A program made the translations under genes and the position numbers. DNA of 21,615 nucleotides from CAYTEO01 sp964436825 (GTDB lineage: Bacteria; Krumholzibacteriota; Krumholzibacteriia; LZORAL124-64-63). The notes under the pieces are model-generated. The model was not told the origin of the DNA. It searched no databases and saw nothing but the letters and a program-made list of their open reading frames with translations. Of this stretch, positions 1 through 6,051 are shown piece by piece. How positions within the stretch are numbered: the stretch's first letter is position 1; every line of letters begins with the position of its first letter. The stretch covers positions 1 through 21,615 of the forward strand of contig CAYTEO010000044.1 of the NCBI GenBank assembly GCA_964436825.1. Direction: 5' to 3'.

Positions 1-588
1 CTCCCCCCGGTGCCGGGCGATGACCTCCACGCCGTCGCCCACCTCCAGGATCCGCGGCGCCCGGATGAAGACTCCCTCCATGGCAGCCGCCGCGGCGGCC
101 TGTGTGCCTGACGGCGAGGCTTTCCCCGCCCCAGCTCCGGTCGCCGCGCCCAGGTACCACCCCAGCGCCTCCACCCCCGCGGCCTCCATCTCCACCTCAT
201 CCACGAACGAGTCCACCTGCCGCCCGTACCCGTTGCGCTGCACCAGCACGTCCAGCAGCCCCAGCGGCCGCACGCCGTGTCGCTCGGGATCCTCGTCGAT
301 CCTCTTCGCCAGCATGATCAGCCCGGCACAGGTCCCAAGGACATGCCCCCCTCCGGCGACGAACTCGAGAATGGGCTCCCTCAGCCCGGCCCTGTCGATC
401 AGCCGCGTCAGCGTCGTGCTCTCTCCCCCGGGAATGACCAGCGCGCCGCAGCCGGCCAGTTCCTCCGGCCGGCGCACGCGCCGGCTCGGGCGGCCGGCAC
501 GGGCCAGCGCCTTCTCGTGCAGCTCGAAGTCGCCCTGCAGGGCCAGCACGCCCACGGGCAGAGAGACGGCAGGGGTGTCGGGTGCCAT
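1..588 (-). CDS. pdxT: Pyridoxal 5'-phosphate synthase glutaminase subunit PdxT, 3' end cut by window
   Basis: This is the class I glutamine amidotransferase subunit of PLP synthase; it hydrolyses glutamine and passes ammonia to PdxS. The 196 visible residues show the family hallmarks: GVLALQGDFELHEKAL at residues 13-28, the PGGEST oxyanion motif at 53-58, the nucleophile elbow GTCAGL with Cys87, QRNGYGRQVDSF at 117-128 and EGVFIRAPRI at 171-180. The C-terminal His/Glu (HPE) segment lies beyond the left edge, so the gene is truncated by the window and not necessarily broken. The ATG at 588 is the first residue before the conserved core; an AAAGGT stretch 7 bases upstream is a weak ribosome site. 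It follows pdxS by 101 bp on the same strand, which fits the usual PdxS-PdxT pairing. An Ala/Gly-rich insertion near residues 136-169 is longer than the Bacillus protein has there. Confidence 0.95.
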   Translation of the reverse strand, partial: MAPDTPAVSLPVGVLALQGDFELHEKALARAGRPSRRVRRPEELAGCGALVIPGGESTTLTRLIDRAGLREPILEFVAGGGHVLGTCAGLIMLAKRIDEDPERHGVRPLGLLDVLVQRNGYGRQVDSFVDEVEMEAAGVEALGWYLGAATGAGAGKASPSGTQAAAAAAMEGVFIRAPRILEVGDGVEVIARHRGE

Positions 589-607
589 GGAGTTGACCTT
601 TCGTGCC

Positions 608-633
608 GGAACTGCGTCCGCGGACGCAGTTCC
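608..633. repeat. Perfect 26-bp palindrome between pdxS and pdxT
   Basis: Bases 608-620 are the exact reverse complement of 621-633, with no mismatch. As RNA it would fold into an 11-bp stem with a CGCG tetraloop. It lies about 20 bases upstream of the pdxT start and 56 bases after the pdxS stop. No T-run follows it on either strand, so it is not a classical intrinsic terminator. It could be an intercistronic stabiliser or processing hairpin, a dyad operator, or a dispersed repeat. Confidence 0.75.
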
Positions 634-689
634 CGCATGATCCATCATGACGGGCGTCGCGCCGGTCGCACCGGCGAACGCGGGCGGTC

Positions 690-1595
690 TTACCACCCCC
701 GCGCCGCCAGCCGCTCCTCCTCGGGCAGGCTGGCCACGTCGATGCCGCTCATGGGCTCGCCCAGGTCCATGCTGATCTCCAGCAGCTTCTGCGGGTCGTC
801 GTAGTAGGTGACGGCCTGGACGATGGCCTCGGCGCGCGGCTTGGGATCCGCGCTCTTGAAGATGCCGCTGCCCACGAACACCGACTCCGCCCCGAGCTGC
901 ATCATCAGCGCGGCGTCGGCCGGGGTGGCCACGCCGCCGGCGGCGAAGTTGGGCACCGGCAGCCTGCCCAGCCGGGCCGTCTCCAGCACCACGTGGTACG
1001 GGGCGCCCAGGTTCTTGGCCTCGGTCATCAGCTCGTCGGGCCGCAGCACGGTCAGGCGCTTGATCCCCTCCTGCACCTTCCGCATGTGCCGCACGGCCTC
1101 CACGATGTTGCCGCTGCCGGCCTCGCCCTTGGTGCGGATCATGGCCGCGCCCTCGCCGATGCGCCGCAGCGCCTCGCCCAGGTCGCGGCAGCCGCACACG
1201 AACGGCACCTTGAAGGCCCACTTGTCCACGTGGTACTTCTCGTCGGCCGGGGTCAGCACCTCCGACTCGTCGACGAAGTCCACGCCCAGCTCCTCGAGGA
1301 TCTGCGCCTCGGCGAAGTGTCCGATGCGGCACTTGGCCATCACCGGGATGGAGACGGCGTCCTGGATCTCCTTGATCATCCGCGGCCGCGACATGCGCGC
1401 TATGCCGCCCTGGGCGCGGATGTCGGCGGGGATGCGCTCCAGGGCCATGACGGCCACCGCGCCCGCCTCCTCGGCGATCTTGGCCTGCTCGGCGTTGGTG
1501 ACGTCCATGATGACGCCGCCCTTGAGCATCTCGGCCAGCCCCACCTTGAGCTTCATGCGCTCCTGGATCTGCTCGTCCGTCCACGGGGTCTGCAT
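690..1595 (-). CDS. pdxS: Pyridoxal 5'-phosphate synthase lyase/synthase subunit PdxS
   Basis: PdxS builds pyridoxal 5'-phosphate from ribose 5-phosphate, glyceraldehyde 3-phosphate and ammonia supplied by PdxT, in a cytoplasmic dodecamer decorated with PdxT. The 301 residues match the usual length of about 290-300. Signature segments are GGVIMDVTN with the catalytic Asp31, PVMAKCRIGHFAEAQ with the substrate-binding Lys88, RTKGEAGSGN with Lys156, and FAAGGVATPADAALMMQLG in the C-terminal half. The ATG at 1595 is preceded by AAAGGAGGG, a strong ribosome site at good spacing. It lies 82 bp downstream of proS and 101 bp upstream of pdxT on the same strand, so the three may be cotranscribed. Identification is secure; the operon is inference. 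Confidence 0.98.
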   Translation of the reverse strand: MQTPWTDEQIQERMKLKVGLAEMLKGGVIMDVTNAEQAKIAEEAGAVAVMALERIPADIRAQGGIARMSRPRMIKEIQDAVSIPVMAKCRIGHFAEAQILEELGVDFVDESEVLTPADEKYHVDKWAFKVPFVCGCRDLGEALRRIGEGAAMIRTKGEAGSGNIVEAVRHMRKVQEGIKRLTVLRPDELMTEAKNLGAPYHVVLETARLGRLPVPNFAAGGVATPADAALMMQLGAESVFVGSGIFKSADPKPRAEAIVQAVTYYDDPQKLLEISMDLGEPMSGIDVASLPEEERLAARGW

Positions 1596-1631
1596 CTCGA
1601 CCCTCCTTTGCTGCTAGCGGCACGCTCTGAC

Positions 1632-1662
1632 GGCGCGGGGCTCCCTGCTGCGGGCCCGCGCC
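1632..1662 (-). terminator. GC-rich hairpin between proS and pdxS
   Basis: Arms 1632-1639 and 1655-1662 (GGCGCGGG and CCCGCGCC) form an 8-bp stem with a 15-base loop, 16 bases after the proS stop codon. No T-run follows on the minus strand, so full termination is uncertain; it may only attenuate or protect the proS mRNA end. Confidence 0.35.
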
Positions 1663-1677
1663 GCGCGTTCCGGGATC

Positions 1678-3156
1678 CTAGTAGGCCTGCGCGAACAGCA
1701 CCCGCCGACGGCTCGGCTTGCCGCAGCGGATGCAGACTCCCTCTTCCTCCGGCGCGTCCAGCGGGATGTTGCGGATCGTCACCTTGGTCTCGTCCTGGAT
1801 GGCCTCCTCGCACGCCTCGTCACCGCAGTGGTGGGCGTACGTGAAGCCGCCCGGCCCCGCGTAGAGCGCCTTGAAGTCGTCCCAGGTGTCCAGGCGGTGG
1901 GTGTTCTCCTCCCGCCGCCGCAGCGCCTGCTCGTACAGCTCGCGCTGCATCCTCTCGAGCTGGTCGGTGACCGCCTGCGCCAGGCCGTCCAGCGGCACGG
2001 CCGTCTTCTGCCGGTCGTGGCGCGTCACCAGGACGCACTGCCCGCCTGCCACGTCGCGCGGCCCCAGCTCCAGGCGCACGGGCACGCCCTTGCGCTCCCA
2101 CTCGCCGTACTTCCAGCCGGGCCGCATGTTGTCCCGGTCGTCCACGTGGACCCGGCCGACGTGCGGCTTCAGCAGCGCCTGCAGCTCGGCGGCCTTCTCC
2201 AGCACCAGCGCCTTCTCGTCGTCGTTGCGCCAGATGGGCACCACCACGACCTTGCGCTGCGCCACCCGCGGCGGCAGGACCAGCCCGTCGTCGTCGCTGT
2301 GGGTCATGATCAGGGCGCCGATCAGCCGCGTGGAGACGCCCCAGCTCGTGGCCCAGACGTAGTCCTGCTTGCCCTCGGAGTCCTGGAACTTCACGTCGAA
2401 CGCCTTGGCGAAGTTCTGGCCCAGGTCGTGGCTGGTGCCGGCCTGCAGGGCCTTGTTGTCCTGCATCATCGCCTCGATGGAGTAGGTCTCCACCGCCCCG
2501 GCGAACCGCTCGCGGGGGGTCTTGCGGCCCTGGACCACCGGCATGGCCAGGATCTCCTCGGCGAACCAGCGGTAGCACTCCAGCATCCGCAGGGTCTCCT
2601 CCACGGCCTCCTCGTGGGTGGCGTGGGCGGTGTGCCCCTCCTGCCACAGGAACTCGGCCGTGCGCAGGAACAGCCGCGTGCGCATCTCCCAGCGCATGAC
2701 GTTGGCCCACTGGTTGATCAGCAGCGGCAGGTCCCGGTAGCTCATGATCCACTTGCGGTACTGGTTCCAGATGACCGTCTCGCTGGTGGGCCGGATGATC
2801 AGCTCCTCCTCCAGCTTCGACTCCGGATCCGGCTCCACGGACGGCTTGCCGTCCCGCAGCACCGTCTTCAGCCGCGAGTGGGTGACGATGGCGCACTCCT
2901 TGGCGAAGCCCTCCACGTGCTCCGCCTCGCGGGCCAGGAAGCTCTTGGGGATCAGCAGCGGGAAGTAGGCGTTGACGTGGCCCAGCTCCTTGAAGCGGTC
3001 GTCCAGGATCCGCTGCATCTGCTCCCAGATGGCGTAGCCGTTGGGCCGGATGACCATGCAGCCGCGCACGGGGCTGTTCTCGGCCAGCTCGGCGGCCTGG
3101 ATGACGTCCAGATACCAGCGTGAGTAGTCGTCGCTGCGCTTGGTGATGTCGGCCAT
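1678..3156 (-). CDS. proS: Prolyl-tRNA synthetase, archaeal/eukaryote-type (no editing insert)
   Basis: It charges tRNA-Pro with proline in the cytoplasm. The 492-residue protein has the short class II architecture: motif 2 around residues 152-176 (RWEMRTRLFLRTAEFLWQEG), motif 3 around 272-298 (GVSTRLIGALIMTHSDDDG), an anticodon-binding domain at about 300-405, and the C-terminal zinc-binding-like domain with Cys444, Cys449, Cys475 and Cys478, ending in the conserved Ala-Tyr. There is no INS editing domain between motifs 2 and 3, so this is the archaeal/eukaryote-like form found in some bacteria and not the ~570-residue E. coli type. The frame is open upstream to 3336, but I chose the ATG at 3156 because GGGAAGGGA lies just upstream and MADITKRSDDYSRWY is the typical family start. 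It is followed by pdxS on the same strand. Confidence 0.97.
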   Translation of the reverse strand: MADITKRSDDYSRWYLDVIQAAELAENSPVRGCMVIRPNGYAIWEQMQRILDDRFKELGHVNAYFPLLIPKSFLAREAEHVEGFAKECAIVTHSRLKTVLRDGKPSVEPDPESKLEEELIIRPTSETVIWNQYRKWIMSYRDLPLLINQWANVMRWEMRTRLFLRTAEFLWQEGHTAHATHEEAVEETLRMLECYRWFAEEILAMPVVQGRKTPRERFAGAVETYSIEAMMQDNKALQAGTSHDLGQNFAKAFDVKFQDSEGKQDYVWATSWGVSTRLIGALIMTHSDDDGLVLPPRVAQRKVVVVPIWRNDDEKALVLEKAAELQALLKPHVGRVHVDDRDNMRPGWKYGEWERKGVPVRLELGPRDVAGGQCVLVTRHDRQKTAVPLDGLAQAVTDQLERMQRELYEQALRRREENTHRLDTWDDFKALYAGPGGFTYAHHCGDEACEEAIQDETKVTIRNIPLDAPEEEGVCIRCGKPSRRRVLFAQAY

Positions 3157-3226
3157 GCGGTTCCCTTCCCTGCGCGGTTGGCGGTCACGAGACGGAGCCC
3201 CGACCACCGCGGCCCGGGGCGTGCAC

Positions 3227-3255
3227 AAGATAGCACGCGCCCCCGCGCGGGGAAA
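3227..3255 (-). promoter_or_regulatory. Possible proS promoter (extended -10)
   Basis: On the minus strand TGCTATCTT (TATCTT at 3227-3232, 4/6 to the -10 consensus with the extended-10 TG) lies 17 bp from TTTCCC (3250-3255), a poor -35. The predicted start near 3220 leaves a leader of about 64 bases before proS. The rest of 3157-3317 contains only short GC-rich dyads, for example GGGCCGCC/GGCGGCCC at 3258-3265 and 3272-3279, and no gene. Confidence 0.3.
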
Positions 3256-3317
3256 GTGGGCCGCCACCATCGGCGGCCCGACGGACCGTTCCGGGCCGGT
3301 CCGACCACCACGGCCGT

Positions 3318-3460
3318 GACCGGGAGGGAGGGGCACCGTTTCCGGGGCCTCCGGCGGGCCGCGGGAGCCAGGGACGGCGGAGCGGCCCGCCGGCGGAGCC
3401 GAGCCCGGCCAGGAGGGCCGGGCGAGGCGTCCCCGGAAACGGTGCCCCTCCCTCCCGGTC
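3318..3460. repeat. 143-bp element with perfect 30-bp terminal inverted repeats and two internal hairpins
   Basis: Bases 3318-3347 are the exact reverse complement of 3431-3460 (30 of 30). Inside lie two further perfect stems: 3351-3362 with 3382-3393 (12 bp) and 3403-3410 with 3416-3423 (8 bp, loop AGGAG). The whole folds, as RNA or extruded DNA, into a long stem closing a three-way junction. It starts at the base immediately after the stop codon of the barrel gene at 3461. It could be a very strong transcript-end structure, a structured RNA, or a MITE/Correia-like non-autonomous element. I see no clear target-site duplication and no T-run. The pairing is seen directly; its role is not. Confidence 0.85.
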
Positions 3461-4816
3461 TCAGAACCGGTACGTCAGCCGGATGCTCGCAAAGCCCAGC
3501 TTCTGGTCGTCGATCTCGCGGTCGTGGCTCTCGGGCAGGTAGCTGGCCATGGCATCCAGCTCCAGCGCCCGGTCCAGGCGCCAGGTGCCGGTCAGCCACA
3601 GCTCCAGGTAGGTGAAGTCGGTGTAGAGGGGCTCGTCGATCAGCAGCAGGTCGTCGTACTCATCGCCCGGCAGGGCCACGCTCTCGTCGTAGTCGCGCTT
3701 GCCCACCTCCAGCAGCAGCGACCCGCTGACCGTCTGGCCGAACCAGTCGGATCCCAGCCGCAGGCCCAGCTGGTGGTAGCTCTCCCCCTCGGTGTGGGAG
3801 TCGAGGGTCTCGGCGGCCAGGCCCGCCTCCCACGACGGCCCCTCCCAGCCGCCGCCCTTGAGCGCCAGGACGGCCCGGCCCCGGGACTGGTCGGTGTAGG
3901 CGCCCTGTTCGCGGTCGTAGCGCCACCACTCCCCGGTGCCGGAAAGGGCCAGGCGCAGCGCCTCGCCCACCGGCAGCTCCAGCTCGGCGTCCAGCCAGTG
4001 GTTCCATGAGGAGGGACGCACCAGCGGCTCGTCGACGCGCCGCCGCTCCGAGCGCCACGCCGCCCGCCAGACCACCCCCTCGAAGGCGTTGTGGTCGTAG
4101 CTCGCCTCCAGGATGGCCACCGTGCGGTCGATCTCGCTGCTGTCGGGGTGGACGCGACGGCCCAGCCGGCCGCCCAGCCGCCAGCGGTCCAGCGCGTCGC
4201 GGCCCTGGACGAGGTAGGCGCCCAGGCACCCCTCGCGCCGGTCCAGCTCCAGGCTCGACGGCCGCCGGTAGTCGAGCCACTCCCCCTGCAGGCGCAGCTC
4301 GCCCGCCACCCGGCCGCGGGCACCGGGGAACCAGCGCACCTTGCCGCGCAGGTCGACGCTGTCGCTGGTCAGGTTGTAGTCGCTGTCGCTGACGTAGTGG
4401 ACGGCCTCGGCCTGCAGATCGCTGCGCAGCAGGGTTGTCCCGTCGGCGGCGCGCCAGGCGTGGTCCACCTCCAGCCGCTCGCGGGTCCGCTCGGTCCCGA
4501 GGGCCAGCTCGGGCCGCAGCCGCCAGCGGTGGCCGCTGTAGGGCCGACGCGACAGCTCGCCGGCCAGGATGGTCGTCAGCTCGCTGACGACCTCGGTCGT
4601 GTCCTGCTCGGCGGGGTAGTAGGTCTGGCTGTAGGTGTCGAAGCCGACGGCCGCGCTGCCGCGCCATCGCCACCGGCCGTCGTCGAGACCGGCGGACGGT
4701 CCGGCCCGGGCACGCGCCGGTGCGACGGCCGCCGCGAGGGCCAGCAGGGCGACCGGCAGCAGCGCGGCGGCCGCCGCGGCGACCGTCACCGAGCGGCTGC
4801 CTGCCCGCGCACTCAC
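3461..4816 (-). CDS. Putative outer-membrane beta-barrel protein, sigma-54 operon gene 2
   Basis: I do not recognise a named family. The 451-residue product starts with an N-terminal signal peptide: a long Ala/Leu-rich segment at about residues 8-36 with a cleavage-like ARARA. The rest is built of alternating amphipathic strands rich in W, Y and R, with acidic turns, and ends in LTYRF, the terminal-Phe strand typical of outer-membrane barrels. Many strands are written as LxLxGxxxWxxY-type segments, for example LRLALSGTGEWWRYD and LELWLTGTWRLD. The start is GTG at 4816, forming a GTGA overlap with the stop of the preceding gene, which implies translational coupling. The probable role is an outer-membrane channel or anchor working with the helical-repeat protein encoded just upstream. 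The function is inferred only from architecture. Confidence 0.75.
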   Translation of the reverse strand: MSARAGSRSVTVAAAAAALLPVALLALAAAVAPARARAGPSAGLDDGRWRWRGSAAVGFDTYSQTYYPAEQDTTEVVSELTTILAGELSRRPYSGHRWRLRPELALGTERTRERLEVDHAWRAADGTTLLRSDLQAEAVHYVSDSDYNLTSDSVDLRGKVRWFPGARGRVAGELRLQGEWLDYRRPSSLELDRREGCLGAYLVQGRDALDRWRLGGRLGRRVHPDSSEIDRTVAILEASYDHNAFEGVVWRAAWRSERRRVDEPLVRPSSWNHWLDAELELPVGEALRLALSGTGEWWRYDREQGAYTDQSRGRAVLALKGGGWEGPSWEAGLAAETLDSHTEGESYHQLGLRLGSDWFGQTVSGSLLLEVGKRDYDESVALPGDEYDDLLLIDEPLYTDFTYLELWLTGTWRLDRALELDAMASYLPESHDREIDDQKLGFASIRLTYRF

Positions 4817-5880
4817 CTCAGCAGGTCCCGGACCCGGTTCTGGAGGTTGAGGGCCGCGCGGATGGCCCGCAGGGCCTCCTGGCGGCGGCCGGCGTCCAGG
4901 GCGCGGGCCGCCTCGTCGCGCAGCCGGCCCGCCTCGGCCAGCCGGCGGCGGGCCTGCTCGTCGCCGGCGGCGCGGACCTGCTCCACCAGCTCGCCCTGGC
5001 GCTGGTCGAAACGCTCGATCTGCTCGCGGACGGCGGCCGCGTCGGGCCGGCCACCGGTCTGGCGCAGGACCCGGCGCACCTGCTCGCGGGCCAGGCGGGC
5101 GAAGCGCAGGCAGCGCAGGTTCTCGCCCCGGGCAAGGGCCTCGCGGGCCCGCTGCAGGTCCTGCTCGGCGCGTTCCAGCAGGTCACCGACCGCCGGGTCG
5201 GTCCGGTCGCCCACCTCGGCCCGGGCCGAGGCGATCAGGTCGGCCGTCCGCTCCAGGTCCCGTTCCAGCCTCTCGGTGCCGCCCTGCTCGAACAGCAGGC
5301 GGGCGGCGCGGCGCAGCTGCTGTTCCGCCGCCTGGACCAGCCGGAACGCCTCGCGGTAGTGGGTCTGCTGGTACTGCTCCCGCGAGCGGCGCATCAGCTG
5401 CTCGGCCTGGCGGACGAAACGCAGCGCCTGCTCGTTGCCGGCCTCGCGGGCCCGGTCGCTGACCTCGTCGTGGAGATCCCGCAGCCGCTCCAGGTAGTTG
5501 CGCGCCCGCTGCTCGAAGGTCAACGCCGCCCGGGCCAGCCGCTCCGCCTGCAGGGCCGTCTCCCGGGCCGCCCGGGAGATCTGGACGGCGAACAGGGGGC
5601 GCCCCTGGCGCAGCAGGAGCCGGGCCCGGGCCTGCTTGCCGATGGCCTCGTCGAACAGGCGCCGGGCCCGCTCGCTCTCCGACTCCCGCACCAGCGGCGC
5701 CAAGTCCTGGAGCAGTTCCTCGGTCTGCTGGAGGAACTGCGCCGCATCGGCGTCCGGCTGGGCCCGGGCGGGGGTCGGGCCCACCGACAGCAGCGCCGCC
5801 AGCGCGAGGACCGCCGCCGCGAGCGGCAACAGCCCGGGGAGCGGGTTCCGGGACGGCCTGGTATCGATCTCGTGTCTCAT
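4813..5880 (-). CDS. Exported helical protein with four ~79-residue repeats, sigma-54 operon gene 1
   Basis: This is a 355-residue protein of unrecognised family. A charged start (MRHEIDTRPSR) is followed by a hydrophobic signal segment at 14-35 ending in PARA, so the mature protein should be periplasmic or surface-exposed. The remainder is almost entirely alpha-helical, rich in A, R, E, L and Q. It contains four repeats starting near residues 69, 149, 228 and 307, spaced 79-80 residues, each with the pattern LxxAxxLxxxAxxxxxxGxxxxALRxxxxAxxLxxR, separated by an extra helix. The array resembles TPR-like or coiled-coil scaffolds, but I cannot assign a family. I chose the ATG at 5880, which follows AGGGG at good spacing and begins the signal peptide, although the frame is open to 6012. 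The gene starts about 29 bases after the predicted sigma-54 transcription start and overlaps the barrel gene by 4 bp. Confidence 0.8.
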   Translation of the reverse strand: MRHEIDTRPSRNPLPGLLPLAAAVLALAALLSVGPTPARAQPDADAAQFLQQTEELLQDLAPLVRESESERARRLFDEAIGKQARARLLLRQGRPLFAVQISRAARETALQAERLARAALTFEQRARNYLERLRDLHDEVSDRAREAGNEQALRFVRQAEQLMRRSREQYQQTHYREAFRLVQAAEQQLRRAARLLFEQGGTERLERDLERTADLIASARAEVGDRTDPAVGDLLERAEQDLQRAREALARGENLRCLRFARLAREQVRRVLRQTGGRPDAAAVREQIERFDQRQGELVEQVRAAGDEQARRRLAEAGRLRDEAARALDAGRRQEALRAIRAALNLQNRVRDLLR

Positions 5881-5920
5881 CGTCTCATCCCCTGGTGTGG
5901 TGATCGCCTGCCCACGGGGG

Positions 5921-5936
5921 TGCAAGGACGAGGCCA
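5921..5936 (-). promoter_or_regulatory. Sigma-54 (RpoN) -24/-12 promoter
   Basis: The minus strand reads TGGCCTCGTCCTTGCA. It matches TGGC at -24 and TTGCA at -12 with exactly the spacing of the consensus TGGCACRNNNNTTGCW; only positions 5-7 differ. The predicted start is near 5909-5910, about 30 bases before the ATG of the helical-repeat gene. Directly upstream lies a gene for an NtrC-type activator with the sigma-54-contacting GAFTGA motif, which makes a chance match unlikely. Confidence 0.8.
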
Positions 5937-6020
5937 GGGCGCGCGACGGCATCCACACCTGCAACCGACAACCCTGCATGATGTTACCGCCGTACCCGTC
6001 CTTCCGCCCCACGGGCGCAT

Positions 6021-6036
6021 TGTCCCTCCAGGGACA
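6021..6036. promoter_or_regulatory. Candidate enhancer site for the NtrC-type regulator
   Basis: TGTCCCT-CC-AGGGACA is a perfect 7+7 bp dyad centred about 118 bp upstream of the predicted sigma-54 start, the usual distance for an activator of this class. A partial second copy, TCCAGGGTCA (9 of 10 bases to TCCAGGGACA), lies 18 bp away at 6045-6054 and overlaps the stop codon of the regulator gene. Binding by the adjacent regulator is inference. Confidence 0.6.
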
Positions 6037-6051
6037 CCCGGCCGTCCAGGG

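Noticed and set aside
1828..3123. Long plus-strand frames opposite proS and pdxS
   Set aside because: Shadows of conserved housekeeping genes in GC-rich DNA; no ribosome sites or recognisable domains.
3157..3336. 60-residue N-terminal extension of prolyl-tRNA synthetase
   Set aside because: The frame is open only because of composition; the extension is Pro/Arg/Gly-rich, spans the inverted-repeat arm and a possible promoter, and the ATG at 3156 has the ribosome site.
3318..3460. Insertion-sequence remnant
   Set aside because: No transposase fragment and no visible target-site duplication; only a MITE-like or RNA-structure reading remains open.
5881..6012. 44-residue extension of the helical-repeat protein
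   Set aside because: It would cover the sigma-54 promoter and bury the signal peptide; the ATG at 5880 has AGGGG upstream.
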